A stretch of 64,000 bases of DNA, taken from contig NZ_AUKG01000002.1 in assembly GCF_000424625.1 (NCBI RefSeq), positions 1-64,000 of the forward strand. Reading direction: 5' to 3'. Below, in pieces: positions 50,875-60,111 of the stretch; position 1 is the stretch's first letter, and each line of letters opens with the position of its first letter. The translations under genes were made by a program, and so were the position numbers. The notes beneath the pieces were generated by a model, which saw only the letters and a list, made by a program, of their open reading frames with translations, did no database searches and was not told the DNA's origin. Source of the stretch: Conexibacter woesei Iso977N (GTDB lineage Bacteria; Actinomycetota; Thermoleophilia; Solirubrobacterales; Solirubrobacteraceae).

Positions 50875-51189
50875 ATGGCGGCGATCTCACAGCGGACGCT
50901 GGACCTGGCGGGTGGTTTGATGGACCCGCTGCGCCTCCGCGTCCTGCTGGCGCTGGACGACCGGCCGAGCACGGCGACGCAGCTGGCCCGGGCGCTCGAC
51001 GCGCCCTACGACAAGGTCAACTGGGCGGTCAAGCAGCTGGTCAAGGGCGGTCTCGCTGAGCTCCGGGCGGTCGAGCCCGGGGCCAGCGGGATGGTCATGC
51101 AGAAGGTGTACGCGGCCCGCCATCGTGGCTGGGCGGCGTTGGTCCCGGCGCTCGACGCCATCGCGGCGAACCCGGCACCCGAACGTTGA
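50875..51189 (+). CDS. Small winged-helix regulator
   Basis: 104 aa with AGGAGG 10 nt before the ATG, one of the few strong ribosome sites here. The sequence is a single ArsR/helix-turn-helix-20-like domain: LMDPLRLRVLLALDDRPSTA, DKVNWAVKQLVKGGLAEL, then a wing. It resembles the N-terminal part of the protein at 2818-3282. It may belong to the exported-protein operon 33 bp upstream. It overlaps the convergent zinc-ribbon gene by 95 bp. Confidence 0.8.
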   Translation: MAAISQRTLDLAGGLMDPLRLRVLLALDDRPSTATQLARALDAPYDKVNWAVKQLVKGGLAELRAVEPGASGMVMQKVYAARHRGWAALVPALDAIAANPAPER

Positions 51190-51460
51190 CGACCACATGC
51201 GCGGCGCGTGTCGGCGCGCCGAGCGTGAGGAACTCGCGCACGCGGCCGATCGCGCCGCAGAACGGGCACTCGATCGCGGCGTCCGGCGCGAGCGCGTGGC
51301 CGCCGGGGCTGACCGGCGCGTCGCAGTGCGGGCAGGCCAGCGTGCCGCGGGCCAGCGGCGCGCGCTGCTGGACGCGCCGGATCTCGTCCGGCCCGCCGGG
51401 ACCGCTGATGCGGTCGCCCGGATCGCCACCACTCCCACCACCACGCGAGAACAGGCCCAC
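51095..51460 (-). CDS. Zinc-ribbon protein
   Basis: 121 aa from a GTG at 51460, fixed by TACACT 7 nt upstream. The middle holds a zinc ribbon with CPHC (about 44) and CPFC (about 65) separated by PVSPGGHALAPDAAIE, followed by strands AAHVVVNVRV. The N-terminus is Gly-rich (LFSRGGGSGGDPGD). The last 30 residues are encoded opposite the winged-helix gene and are Pro-rich, possibly dispensable. Function unknown. Confidence 0.66.
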   Translation of the reverse strand: MGLFSRGGGSGGDPGDRISGPGGPDEIRRVQQRAPLARGTLACPHCDAPVSPGGHALAPDAAIECPFCGAIGRVREFLTLGAPTRAAHVVVNVRVPGSPRWRRAPGPTPPSHDGGPRTPSA

Positions 51461-51495
51461 GCGGCCGAGTGTAGGCGCTGCGCGCGCGGTCGCGG

Positions 51496-52413
51496 CTACG
51501 CGGCCTTGACGGCGGGCACGTCGCCGGTGGCGACGTCCGCGGCGTGCGCGTGCTGGGCGATCGCGCCGATGATCTGGTCCCACGCGCCGTGGGGCAGGTC
51601 GTGGCCCATGCCCGGGATCGTGATCAGGCGCGCGCCGTCGATCGCCTTCGCGGTCGCCCGCCCGCCGCTGATCGAGACCAGCGGGTCGGCCTCGCCGTGG
51701 ATGACGAGCGCCGGCGCCTGCACGGCGCGCAGCTCGCGGCGGCGGTCGCCGGAGGCGATGATCGCGCCGAGCTGGCGGGCGGTGCCGGCGGCCGACGGGC
51801 CGCGCTCGAACGACAGCTCGATCATCTCGCGCAGCGCCTCGTCGTCGCGCGGGAAGCCCGGCGAGCCGATCGTGTTCCAGGTCTTCAGGCCGCGCGCGAT
51901 GAAGCCCTCGCGGTCGGTCGGCGAGGTGCCGAGCAGCACGGGGTAGGTCCTCAGCGACGGCTGGCCGGAGAGGCGCGCGCCGGTGTTGGACATGATCGAC
52001 GTCAGCGACCGCACGCGCCTGGGGTGCCGCGCGGCGACGGTCTGGGCGATCATGCCGCCCATCGAGACGCCGACGACGTGCGCGCGCTCGATGTCGAGCG
52101 CGTCCATCAGGCCGACGGTGTCGAGCGCCATGTCGGCGAGCTTGTAGGCCGGGCGCGGGATCCGGCGCAGCGCGATCTCGTGCAGCTTCGGGACGTGGCC
52201 GCCGTCGATCTTGGTGGACTTGCCCGTGTCGCGGTTGTCGAAGCGCACGACGAAGAAGCCGTTGCCCGCGAGCTGCTCGCAGAAGTCGGAGTTCCACGCG
52301 ACCATCTGCGTGCCGAGGCCCATGATCAGGACGACGGGCGGCGCGGACGGGTCCCCGAACGTCTCGTAGCAGAGGGTGATCCCGTTGCCGACCTCGGCGA
52401 AGCGCTCGTCCAT
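51496..52413 (-). CDS. Alpha/beta hydrolase
   Basis: 305 aa from the ATG at 52413, 6 nt after TACAGT. The fold has the oxyanion strand VVLIMGLGTQMVAW, the nucleophile elbow GVSMGGM (Ser about 109), an acid in VIHGEADPLVS and the histidine in GMGHDLP. It resembles esterases/lactonases related to haloperoxidases and aclacinomycin methylesterase (RdmC). The natural substrate is unknown. It is transcribed on its own, 35 bp from the zinc-ribbon gene. Confidence 0.9.
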   Translation of the reverse strand: MDERFAEVGNGITLCYETFGDPSAPPVVLIMGLGTQMVAWNSDFCEQLAGNGFFVVRFDNRDTGKSTKIDGGHVPKLHEIALRRIPRPAYKLADMALDTVGLMDALDIERAHVVGVSMGGMIAQTVAARHPRRVRSLTSIMSNTGARLSGQPSLRTYPVLLGTSPTDREGFIARGLKTWNTIGSPGFPRDDEALREMIELSFERGPSAAGTARQLGAIIASGDRRRELRAVQAPALVIHGEADPLVSISGGRATAKAIDGARLITIPGMGHDLPHGAWDQIIGAIAQHAHAADVATGDVPAVKAA

Positions 52414-52426
52414 CAGGACACTGTAC

Positions 52427-54184
52427 CTACGCCGCGAGGCGCAGCGCAGGGGGTTCCTCACCGTGGTCGAGGCCTGGGGCCAGCGGCAGGAACAGGTCGG
52501 CCAGCGCGGGGTCGAAGTGCGTGCCGCGCAGCCGGACGATCTCGGCCAGCGCGTCGTCGAGCGTCCAGGCGTCCTTGTACGGGCGCTTGGAGCGCAGCGC
52601 GTCGAAGACGTCGCAGATCGCGACGATCCGGCCCGCGAGCGGGATCTCCTCGCCGCGCAGGCCCGCCGGGTAGCCGCTGCCGTCCCACTTCTCGTGGTGG
52701 GTGCGGGCGATCTCCTCGCCGAGCTGGACCAGCGGCGACGGCGACCCGCTCAGCATCGACGCGCCGATCGCGGCGTGCGTCTGCATGATCGCCCACTCCT
52801 CCGGGTCCAGCTTGCCGGGCTTGAGCAGCACGCGGTCCGGGATGCCGATCTTGCCGACGTCGTGCAGGACCGACGCGTGGCGCAGCGTCTCGGCGTCGCG
52901 CGCGCTGAGGCCCGCGGCCAGCGCGAGCTGCTCGCACAGCACGCCGATGCGCTCGACGTGCTCGCCGGTGTCCTCGTCGCGCCACTCGGCCGCGCGCGCC
53001 AGGCGCCGCACGACCTCCAGCTGGGTCTCCTCGAGCTCGGCGGTGCGCTCGCCGACCGCGCGCTCCAGCGCCGCGTTGTGGCGCGAGACGCGGTGGCGCT
53101 CGCGGCGCTCGGTCAGGTACGAGGCGGTGGTCGTCCCGACGGCGCTCAGCGCCAGGCCGCACAGCGGCGCGACGACCGGCAGGACCCAGCCGCGCAGGAA
53201 CGCGACGTAGGCGACGCCGACGTAGAGGACGCCGAGCAGCGGCGCGAGCACGACGGCCAGCGTGCGCAGCCGCAGCGCGGCGACCGCGGGGGCGAGCGCG
53301 AGCAGCAGCAGCGCCAGGACGCTCGCCCAGCCCGGCGCGGTCCGCAGCGGCAGGCCGTGCAGGACGGTCCAGAGCGCGTTGGCCTGGACCTCGGGGCCCG
53401 ACATCAGCTCGTCGCCGATCGTCGGCGTGGGGTGGACGTCCTGCTCGGTCGGCGCGGTCATGCCGACGATCACGACCTTGCCGCGCACCGCGCTGGCGGC
53501 CAGCCTGTGGTCCTTGACGTCGGAGAAGTGATAGGCCTTGATCGTGCCGGGCGGGCCGCGGAAGTCGATCCACGCGCCGGACTTCTCGAACGCCTGGTCG
53601 TTGACCGGATGGCCGAGCGCGCGCGCCGCGGCGACCGCGATGGTCGGGACGCCGTCGCGCGTCGGCTCCATCCGCGCGATCTCGCCGCCGGCGAGGATCG
53701 GGAACGTCGCCATCGCGGCCTGCGCCCTGACGCGCGCGAGGTTCTCGTCGCCGCCGAGCACGTTGGTGTGCCCGTGCTCGTCGGTCTCGGTCGTCGCGAG
53801 GATCGTCCCGGGGAAGCGGCCGATCGCGTCGTACAGCGCCAGGTCCTGCTTGGGCTCGGAGGCCTCGGTGAACTGGACGTCGTAGATGACCTTCTTGGCG
53901 CCGAGCCGGCGCAGCTCGTCGATGACCTGGCCGTGCCAGGAGCGCGGGTAGGGCCAGCGCTGGGTCCCGGCGTAGTCGGAGAACGTCTCGGCGTCGATGC
54001 CGACGATCGCGATGTCCCTGGGCGTGTGCGCCGGGCGGATCCGGAAGCGCAGCGAGACCGTCGTGTCCTCCAGCGACCGCGCGCTGTGCGTCGCCCACAG
54101 CGCCACGCCCGCCAGCGCCGCGACGACCCCGGCCAGCAGGACGGCGCGCGCGTGGACCGGCCAGCGACGGGGCGAGAGCGACAT
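52427..54184 (-). CDS. CHASE2 sensor with HD-GYP phosphodiesterase domain
   Basis: 585 aa. One N-terminal helix, then a CHASE2 extracytoplasmic domain (about 35-285; IAIVGIDAETFSDYAGTQRW, VVIVGMTAPTEQDVHPTP), three transmembrane helices (about 288-360), a coiled-coil linker and HD-GYP (about 400-575). The HD-GYP has HASVLHDVGKIGIPD and HHEKWDGSGYPAGLRGEE with IPLAGRI, all residues for a metal-dependent cyclic di-GMP hydrolase. It senses an outside signal to lower c-di-GMP. It lies 6 bp after the FecR-type gene, a common CHASE2 partner. Confidence 0.95.
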   Translation of the reverse strand: MSLSPRRWPVHARAVLLAGVVAALAGVALWATHSARSLEDTTVSLRFRIRPAHTPRDIAIVGIDAETFSDYAGTQRWPYPRSWHGQVIDELRRLGAKKVIYDVQFTEASEPKQDLALYDAIGRFPGTILATTETDEHGHTNVLGGDENLARVRAQAAMATFPILAGGEIARMEPTRDGVPTIAVAAARALGHPVNDQAFEKSGAWIDFRGPPGTIKAYHFSDVKDHRLAASAVRGKVVIVGMTAPTEQDVHPTPTIGDELMSGPEVQANALWTVLHGLPLRTAPGWASVLALLLLALAPAVAALRLRTLAVVLAPLLGVLYVGVAYVAFLRGWVLPVVAPLCGLALSAVGTTTASYLTERRERHRVSRHNAALERAVGERTAELEETQLEVVRRLARAAEWRDEDTGEHVERIGVLCEQLALAAGLSARDAETLRHASVLHDVGKIGIPDRVLLKPGKLDPEEWAIMQTHAAIGASMLSGSPSPLVQLGEEIARTHHEKWDGSGYPAGLRGEEIPLAGRIVAICDVFDALRSKRPYKDAWTLDDALAEIVRLRGTHFDPALADLFLPLAPGLDHGEEPPALRLAA

Positions 54185-54190
54185 GGTGGA

Positions 54191-55414
54191 CTAGCGCACC
54201 GGGGTGGTGCGCGCGAGGTAGCTGTGGCCCTTGGTCACGAGGACGGTCCTGCCCTTGTTGATGTCCTTGACGGCGACCGCGCCCTTCAGGACCGTCGTGC
54301 GCGTGCCCGCGCAGGTGTCGGTCGTGACCCAGCGGGTGCCGCGGACGGTCGCGACCGAGCCGCGGCCGCGGGTCTGGAACCTGCCGTGGTCGTCGGAGCC
54401 CCAGAGCGAGCGGGCCGGCGGCTTCTTCTTGGTCTTGGTGCTCGCGGCGCGGGCCTTCGCGGTGCCGGCGACGGGGCAGGCGCCGAAGTTCGCGCCGCGC
54501 AGGACGAGCTGGGTCAGGCCCCTGTTCGTCGCGGCCTGGCGGACCTCGAACTGCGCGCCCCAGAAGCGGGCGGTCTGCGTCGTGCCGGAGGCGTCGAGCG
54601 CGGTCTTCAGCTCGACGGTGCCGTGGCGGGCGTCGATCAGCGTGCCGGTCGGGATCGTCTGCGCGCCGGAGAGCGAGACGGTCGCGCCGCTGGGCGCGGT
54701 CGCGGTGACCGTGCCGGCGACGGCCGCGACGGCGAGCGTCCTGCCGAGCACCGGCGTGACGTCGGCGGTGGCGACGCCCGGCGTGCTGGTCGCGCCGCCG
54801 TCGGTGCCGTCGTCGTCGAGCTTGGCGTCGTCGACGCCGGAGCCCCTCGAGGAGGTCGGCGCGGTCGAGTCGTCGTCGCTGCCCGACCTGCCGGACGTGC
54901 TCGTCCTGCTCGCCGAGGTGGTCGGCGTCGCGGCCGTGCTGCTCGGCGCGGTCGTGGTCGGCGTCGGCGTCGGCGCGGGCGGGGTCGGCGGTGCCGGCGG
55001 CGTGGGTGCGTCGGTGCCCCTGCCGTCGGCCTTCTTGGTCGTGAACTTGACGTCCTTGCCCTGGATCACCGACAGCAGCGACGTCGCGGTGACGCGGACG
55101 TGGTAGCTCGTGTTGGGCAGCAGGCCGGTCACGGGCGTCGTGACGTCCTCGTTGACGCCGATCAGCGCGGTCTGCACCGCGGGCGTCGTCATGCCGTAGG
55201 CGGTCGTCGTCCCGTAGTCCCACGTCACGCTGCCGCCGAGCGCCGACAGCAGCACCGACGCGCGGAACGTGGCGGACGTCGCGGCGACGTCCTGCGGGCT
55301 GCCGGTGTCGGCCTTCACGCTCGCGGCCGAGGCCGCTCCCGGGACTGCGGCGAAGGCGGCAACCGCGACCCCGAGGGTCGCCAGAACCGCGCGGGTCGTC
55401 CGTGACGTGCGCAC
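54191..55414 (-). CDS. FecR-domain secreted protein
   Basis: 407 aa from a GTG at 55414. Signal peptide residues 1-30 (ATLGVAVAAFAAVPGAASAA), a fibronectin-III-like domain (about 35-125), a Pro/Thr/Ser linker with PPAPPTPPAPTPTPT, then a FecR-type domain (LSGAQTIPTGTLIDARHGTV, VAVKDINKGRTVLVTKG). The ends have paired cysteines (FGACPV, DTCAGT). FecR/CHASE2 gene pairs are frequent; the FecR protein probably displays or senses a surface signal for the CHASE2 partner encoded next. The start codon lies inside an inverted repeat. Confidence 0.87.
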   Translation of the reverse strand: MRTSRTTRAVLATLGVAVAAFAAVPGAASAASVKADTGSPQDVAATSATFRASVLLSALGGSVTWDYGTTTAYGMTTPAVQTALIGVNEDVTTPVTGLLPNTSYHVRVTATSLLSVIQGKDVKFTTKKADGRGTDAPTPPAPPTPPAPTPTPTTTAPSSTAATPTTSASRTSTSGRSGSDDDSTAPTSSRGSGVDDAKLDDDGTDGGATSTPGVATADVTPVLGRTLAVAAVAGTVTATAPSGATVSLSGAQTIPTGTLIDARHGTVELKTALDASGTTQTARFWGAQFEVRQAATNRGLTQLVLRGANFGACPVAGTAKARAASTKTKKKPPARSLWGSDDHGRFQTRGRGSVATVRGTRWVTTDTCAGTRTTVLKGAVAVKDINKGRTVLVTKGHSYLARTTPVR

Positions 55415-55440
55415 GTGACAGATGGTCGGCCGTCACGTGC
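55411..55440. promoter_or_regulatory. Inverted repeat over the FecR start codon
   Basis: Perfect 9-bp arms gcacgtgac and gtcacgtgc are separated by 12 bp; the left arm contains the GTG start of the FecR-type gene. The spacing and E-box-like CACGTG cores suit a dimeric regulator. No regulator gene is adjacent. Confidence 0.55.
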
Positions 55441-55468
55441 CGGAATCGCGCCCGGTTGGACGGACGTC

Positions 55469-56101
55469 CTAGGCCGCGGCGGCGGCCTGAGCGTCCACGA
55501 ACGCCGCGAGCAGGTCGCGGCCGCCGCTCGGCACCGGCGCGCCGTGGGCGAACAGGAGCGCGTCGAAGTCGTCGCGCTGGAGCAGCGCGGTGAGCGCCGC
55601 CGTCAGCCCGCGGCGCACGGCCAGCGGGTCGTCGCCCATCAGCCCGTCCGGGACGTAGGCCAGCGCGCCGTCGTCGCCGCGGATCACGCCGTCGGCGAAC
55701 AGCAGGACGCCCGGCCCGGCGGTGATGTGGAACGCCGTGTCCTCCGGGGTGAGCGCGCCGACCTCCAGCGCGGTCACGCCGGGCGCGACCTGGTCGCCGA
55801 AGTCGAACGGCACGACGTCCGGGTCGTCCGCGCCGCCGAACGCGTGCAGGCCCGCGCGGTGCGCCTTGATCGTGCAGTCGAAGCGCTCGGCGAACGCCGC
55901 GCTCTGACGCAGGTGGTGGCGGTTGGAGAGCAGGACGACCTCCGGCCGCCCGTGGCGGGCGACCTCGTCGATGCCGCCGATCTCCGGGACGCGCGGATCG
56001 AACAGCGCGCCGCCCTCGACGTAGAAGTGGGAATGCACCGGCTGTCCGATCCCTTCGTGGAAGGTCGTCCAGTGGAGCACGCCGTCAAGCACTTCGTCCA
56101 T
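55469..56101 (-). CDS. MBL-fold-like hypothetical protein
   Basis: 210 aa. The order of strands, with GALFDPRVPEIGGIDEVARHG, EVVLLSNRHHLRQSAAFAER and VLLFADGVIRGDDGA, resembles a metallo-beta-lactamase fold, but the HxHxDH zinc motif is reduced to SNRHHLRQS, so hydrolase activity is unlikely or uses fewer ligands. GGAGG lies 6 nt before the ATG, a clear ribosome site. It follows the MMPL gene by 72 bp on the same strand. Confidence 0.78.
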   Translation of the reverse strand: MDEVLDGVLHWTTFHEGIGQPVHSHFYVEGGALFDPRVPEIGGIDEVARHGRPEVVLLSNRHHLRQSAAFAERFDCTIKAHRAGLHAFGGADDPDVVPFDFGDQVAPGVTALEVGALTPEDTAFHITAGPGVLLFADGVIRGDDGALAYVPDGLMGDDPLAVRRGLTAALTALLQRDDFDALLFAHGAPVPSGGRDLLAAFVDAQAAAAA

Positions 56102-56173
56102 AGCTGCCTCCGGACCTACCCACGCCGCGCCGGATGCGACACCCGGCGCGGCGCGGTGGTCACGTCGTGAGGG

Positions 56174-58462
56174 TCAGACCGGCTCGCCGACGCGCACGGG
56201 CGCCTCGACGTCCGGCCGCTCCTCGGGCGCTTCGAGCGCGAGGTGCGGCATCTTGTCGTCCAGCCACTTGGGCAGGTACCAGGCGCTGCGGCCCAGGATC
56301 TCCATGATCGCCGGGACCAGCAGGCAGCGGATGATCACCGCGTCGAAGAAGACCGCGCTCGCCAGCCCGATGCCGAAGAGCTTGATGATGCGGTCGTCGC
56401 CGAGCGCGAACGAGGCGAACACCAGGATCATGATCGAGGCCGCCGCGGTGATGACCTTGCCGGTCGTCTGCAGGCCCCTCGCGATCGCGTCGTGGGCGTT
56501 GTCGGTGTGCACCCACTCCTCGTGGACGCGGGACATGAGGAAGACCTCGTAGTCCATCGACAACCCGAAGACGATCGCGAACATCATCACCGGCACGAAC
56601 GACTCGATCGGCCCGGTGCCCACGCCGATCAGCGATGCGCCGTGACCCTCCTGGAAGATCAGCGTCACGAACCCGAGGGCCGCGCCGATCGACAGCAGGT
56701 TCATGATCGCCGCCTTGACCGGGATGATCAGCGAGCGGAAGACCACCAACAACAGCAAGGCCGACAACAACACGACGACGCCGACGAAGAGCGGCAGCTT
56801 CTTCGCCACGACGCGTGAGAAGTCCTCGGTCGAGGCGGTGAAGCCGCCGACCTCCACGCGTGCGCCCGTGGCCCTCTCGACCGGCGGGATGACGTCGTTG
56901 CGCAGGCGCTTGAGCGCGTCGCTGGTCGCCTTGTCCTGCGGACCGGTGCGCGGCGTCGCGTTGATCGTCGCGACGACGCCGTCCGGCGAGACCGCCGGCC
57001 TGGCGACCGCGACGAAGTCCCTGTCGCCCCTGATCGCGTCGGCGACCTTCTGGGCCGAGGTCGCGTCGCCCTTCCTGGGCAGCTCGACCACGGTCAGGAA
57101 CGTGCCGTTGGTGCCCTTGCCGAAGCCCTCGGCGATCAGGTCATAGGCCTTCTTGGTCGTCGTGCCGGCCGGGTCCAGCGACGCGTCCGAGCTGCCGAGG
57201 CGGATGCTCAGCGCCGGGATCGCGAGGCCGATCAGGATCGCCAGCGACAGGATCGTCGCGATCCACGGGTGGGCCTGCACGCCGCGCGTCCAGCGCTCCC
57301 AGCCGTGGCCCTCGACCTTGTGGGCCTTCTTGTCGGCCCTGCGGGCGCGGAAGCCGCGGCCCGGCAGCGGGATGCGCTTCTGGGTGCCGACGAAGCGGAA
57401 GCCGCCGCGGCGGTCGAACTCGCGCAGGACGCCGTCGAAGAACAGGCCCGAGCCGCCGATCATCGCCGGGATCACGGTCATCGCCGCGAACGCGACGGTC
57501 GCGACCGCGATCGCGCTGCCGATCGCGACGCCGTGCAGGAACGAGAGGCCCAGCAGCAGCATGCCGAGCAGCGCGATGACGACGGTGATCGCCGCGAACA
57601 TCACGGTCCGGCCGGCGGTGTCGAGCGCCTTCTCGATCGCGAGGTCGCGGTCCATCCCGCCCCGGACCTCGGACCGGAACCGCGTCACCACGAACAGCGC
57701 GTAGTCGATGCCGACGCCGAGGCCGATCAGCTCGGCGAGCTGGCTGGCGAAGTCCGGCGTGTCGACGAGGTGGCTGACGAACGTGATCAGGCCGATCGCC
57801 GAGCCCAGCGCCAGCAGCGCCGAGAACAGCGGCAGGCCGGCCGCGATCAGCGAGCCGAAGGTGATCAGCAGGACGATCGCGGCGAGCAGGATGCCGATGG
57901 CCGTGCCGCTGCTGCCGCCCTGGTCGGCGAACCGCGCCGACTCGGCGCCGGGTCCGCCGTGCTCGACCTGGAGGCCGGACGATCGAGCGGTGAAGATGTC
58001 GTTCTGGATGTCCTTGAACGTGTTCAGGTCGTCGATGTCGTTGGTCGAGCCCTTGTAGGCGATCGTCGCGACGCCGAGCCTGCCGTCCCTGGAGATCTGG
58101 CCGCCCTCGAACGGCGTGCTCACGCTCGCCAGGACGTCCTTGTTCTCGTTGAACGTCTTCTTGGCCGCGGCCTCGATGGCGGCCCTGTGGTCCTGCAGCG
58201 TGCCGGTCCTGGCCTTGAAGACGACCTGGTCGGTGTCGCCCTTGACCGCGGGGAAGTGCGCGCTCAGCAGGTCGTATGCCCGCTGGGACTCCGTGCCCGG
58301 CAGGCGGACGTTCTGGACTTCCTTCTTGCCGACGGCGCCGGCGAGGATCGAGATGACGACCAACGCGCCGAGCCACGCGAAGAACGTGCGCCAGCGGTGG
58401 TTGTTGCACGCTCGCGCGAGGCGCACGAAGCGTGATGCTTGGGGAGCATGGGGAGGGGTCAT
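56174..58462 (-). CDS. MMPL/RND-family membrane transporter
   Basis: 762 aa from the ATG at 58462 (a GTG at 58477 is in frame). Two RND halves, each with one helix, an outer loop and a five-helix bundle. The family signature GLGVGIDYALFVVTRFRSEV and its repeat FGLSMDYEVFLMSRVHEEWV carry the conserved Asp of proton coupling. MMPL proteins export lipids or drugs to the envelope in actinobacteria. No lipid synthesis gene is near; a glycosyltransferase-like gene lies 54 bp upstream on the same strand. Confidence 0.95.
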   Translation of the reverse strand: MTPPHAPQASRFVRLARACNNHRWRTFFAWLGALVVISILAGAVGKKEVQNVRLPGTESQRAYDLLSAHFPAVKGDTDQVVFKARTGTLQDHRAAIEAAAKKTFNENKDVLASVSTPFEGGQISRDGRLGVATIAYKGSTNDIDDLNTFKDIQNDIFTARSSGLQVEHGGPGAESARFADQGGSSGTAIGILLAAIVLLITFGSLIAAGLPLFSALLALGSAIGLITFVSHLVDTPDFASQLAELIGLGVGIDYALFVVTRFRSEVRGGMDRDLAIEKALDTAGRTVMFAAITVVIALLGMLLLGLSFLHGVAIGSAIAVATVAFAAMTVIPAMIGGSGLFFDGVLREFDRRGGFRFVGTQKRIPLPGRGFRARRADKKAHKVEGHGWERWTRGVQAHPWIATILSLAILIGLAIPALSIRLGSSDASLDPAGTTTKKAYDLIAEGFGKGTNGTFLTVVELPRKGDATSAQKVADAIRGDRDFVAVARPAVSPDGVVATINATPRTGPQDKATSDALKRLRNDVIPPVERATGARVEVGGFTASTEDFSRVVAKKLPLFVGVVVLLSALLLLVVFRSLIIPVKAAIMNLLSIGAALGFVTLIFQEGHGASLIGVGTGPIESFVPVMMFAIVFGLSMDYEVFLMSRVHEEWVHTDNAHDAIARGLQTTGKVITAAASIMILVFASFALGDDRIIKLFGIGLASAVFFDAVIIRCLLVPAIMEILGRSAWYLPKWLDDKMPHLALEAPEERPDVEAPVRVGEPV

Positions 58463-58516
58463 GGCCACCATCCTCACCGATTTCGGCCCGGGAGGCCATC
58501 TCGACGTCTGCTCTGT

Positions 58517-59281
58517 CTAGGACAGGTCGTCGCGCCGAACGGCGAGACGGGCGCGCGGAAGCCAGCGCTGGAGCGCGTTCCCGGACCACGGGCGGCGCAG
58601 CTCGTGGCGCGTTCCCACCCGCGGGCGGCGGGTCGCCCTGCCGACGCGCGAACGGTGGTCGCGGTGCGCGTGGGCGTTGGTGACCGTCAGGAGGTTCCAG
58701 CCCTCGATCGACGCGCGGCGGGCGAGGTCGTGGACGGCCTCGGAGCCGCGCAGCTCGGGGTCGAACCCACCGAGGTCGAGGAACCCGCGGCGGCGCAGGA
58801 CCGCGACGCCGGGCGTGACCGGCGCGGCCCAGAGCGCGTCGTGGTCGCGCTCCAGGCAGCTCGTGAGCGCCTTGAGCGCGCCGGGCTCGGGGCGCGTGGC
58901 GGCGTCCAGCAGCGCGACGTACTCGCCGGTGGCCTCGTCGAGCAGGAGGTCGGCGGCGGCGCCGGTCCCGATCCGGCGCGGCGCGGTCAGGACCGTGCGG
59001 CGCGCGAGCGGGTGGTGGTCGGCGAGCGTGGTGCGCGCCGCGCGGGCGCTCTGGTGGGGCGCGCCGTCGAGGAACACGAGCGCGCCGCCGTGCCAGCCGC
59101 GGCTGAGGTCGGCGGCGAGCGCGGCCTGCAGCGCGGCGAGCTGCCACGGCTGCTGGCGCGCGACGACGATGGCGACGTCGACCTCGTCGAGGAGGTCGTG
59201 CACGGCGCCGGCCGCGCGTGACGGCTGGAAGCGCGGCGGGTCGTTCGTGAGGATGGCGGGCTGCGGCGGCTGCGGCTGCAC
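58517..59281 (-). CDS. Glycosyltransferase family 2-like protein
   Basis: 254 aa from a GTG at 59281. A GT-A-like core shows VDVAIVVARQQPWQLAALQA, GEYVALLDAATRPEPGALKA (the DxD site is replaced by LLDAAT) and VAVLRRRGFLDLGGFDPELR with the acceptor-side ED replaced by EAVHDLARRA. The missing DxD suggests altered or lost transfer activity. The basic C-terminus ends RLAVRRDDLS. It precedes the MMPL transporter gene, so a glycolipid link is possible but unproven. Confidence 0.7.
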   Translation of the reverse strand: MQPQPPQPAILTNDPPRFQPSRAAGAVHDLLDEVDVAIVVARQQPWQLAALQAALAADLSRGWHGGALVFLDGAPHQSARAARTTLADHHPLARRTVLTAPRRIGTGAAADLLLDEATGEYVALLDAATRPEPGALKALTSCLERDHDALWAAPVTPGVAVLRRRGFLDLGGFDPELRGSEAVHDLARRASIEGWNLLTVTNAHAHRDHRSRVGRATRRPRVGTRHELRRPWSGNALQRWLPRARLAVRRDDLS

Positions 59282-59316
59282 GTCTGCCGTTCAGCGTTGC
59301 CGGAACCTGACGATCT

Positions 59317-60111
59317 CTAACGCGGTGCGCTGAGCGTGACCCTGACAGCGCGCAGGGGCGCGCGGTCCAGGGCGGCCTGGAGGGCGGCGTCGTCCGGCTG
59401 CGGACCGTCGAGGACGCGGCCCTCGGCGGTCACGTGGAGCTGGGGCTCCGGGAAGGGCCAGGGGTCCAAGATGTAGGTGTCGGGCTCGGCGGCGCCGGTG
59501 GTGGCGGCGGTCAGGGTCAGCGGCCGGCGGGGTGTGCCGTCGCCGTGCGCTGTGGTTGGCGCGGGCGGTGTGGTGTGAGGCTCGCGCTGGGCGCGGCAGA
59601 CCGCCAGCGAGACGTCGTCGAAGACCGCGAGCAGCGCCTGGTTGCGGGCCAGCTCGTCCGGTGGTGCTTGGACCTGCTCCGCCAGCTGTTGCTGCAGCGC
59701 GCGCTGGCCGTTCATGTAGGCGTCGACCGCGGCGAGGATCTCCGGGTCCTCGGTGCGCGGCGGGAAGCGCTCGTAGAGGCCGGTGCCGTGCAGGGACACC
59801 AACAACGCCGCGTAGCGCGACTGGGTCAGGACGCGCTGCGGCGCCGCCGTCCAGAGCTGCAGGTGGGTCCGGCGGTCCAGCTCGAAGAACTGCCGCGGCA
59901 GCCCGGTGTCGGCGTTGCGCTCCGGCGTCCGGTCCCAGTCCGCCATGCCGATGTCGTGCTGCAGCGCACCCAACACGACCTCCTCACGCGGCGCCGGCAC
60001 CGCGAAGGCATCGTTGCCCCAGGCCCGCGCGAGCTGGCCCGACAACCAGGCATGCGACGCCTGACCGATGGCGACGACGCTGCCGCCGTCGCCATCGGGG
60101 CGCAGGATCAT
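59317..60111 (-). CDS. DUF3891-family protein
   Basis: 264 aa. The N-terminal two-thirds match DUF3891: ILRPDGDGGSVVAIGQASHA, LGALQHDIGMADWDRTPERN and LLVSLHGTGLYERF, where His and Asp residues recall an HD-type metal site. The C-terminal part is a beta-rich region with PDTYILDPWPFPEPQLHV. Function is unknown in the family; HD-like hydrolysis is a guess. The ATG overlaps the stop of the preceding acidic protein gene (ATGA). Confidence 0.8.
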   Translation of the reverse strand: MILRPDGDGGSVVAIGQASHAWLSGQLARAWGNDAFAVPAPREEVVLGALQHDIGMADWDRTPERNADTGLPRQFFELDRRTHLQLWTAAPQRVLTQSRYAALLVSLHGTGLYERFPPRTEDPEILAAVDAYMNGQRALQQQLAEQVQAPPDELARNQALLAVFDDVSLAVCRAQREPHTTPPAPTTAHGDGTPRRPLTLTAATTGAAEPDTYILDPWPFPEPQLHVTAEGRVLDGPQPDDAALQAALDRAPLRAVRVTLSAPR

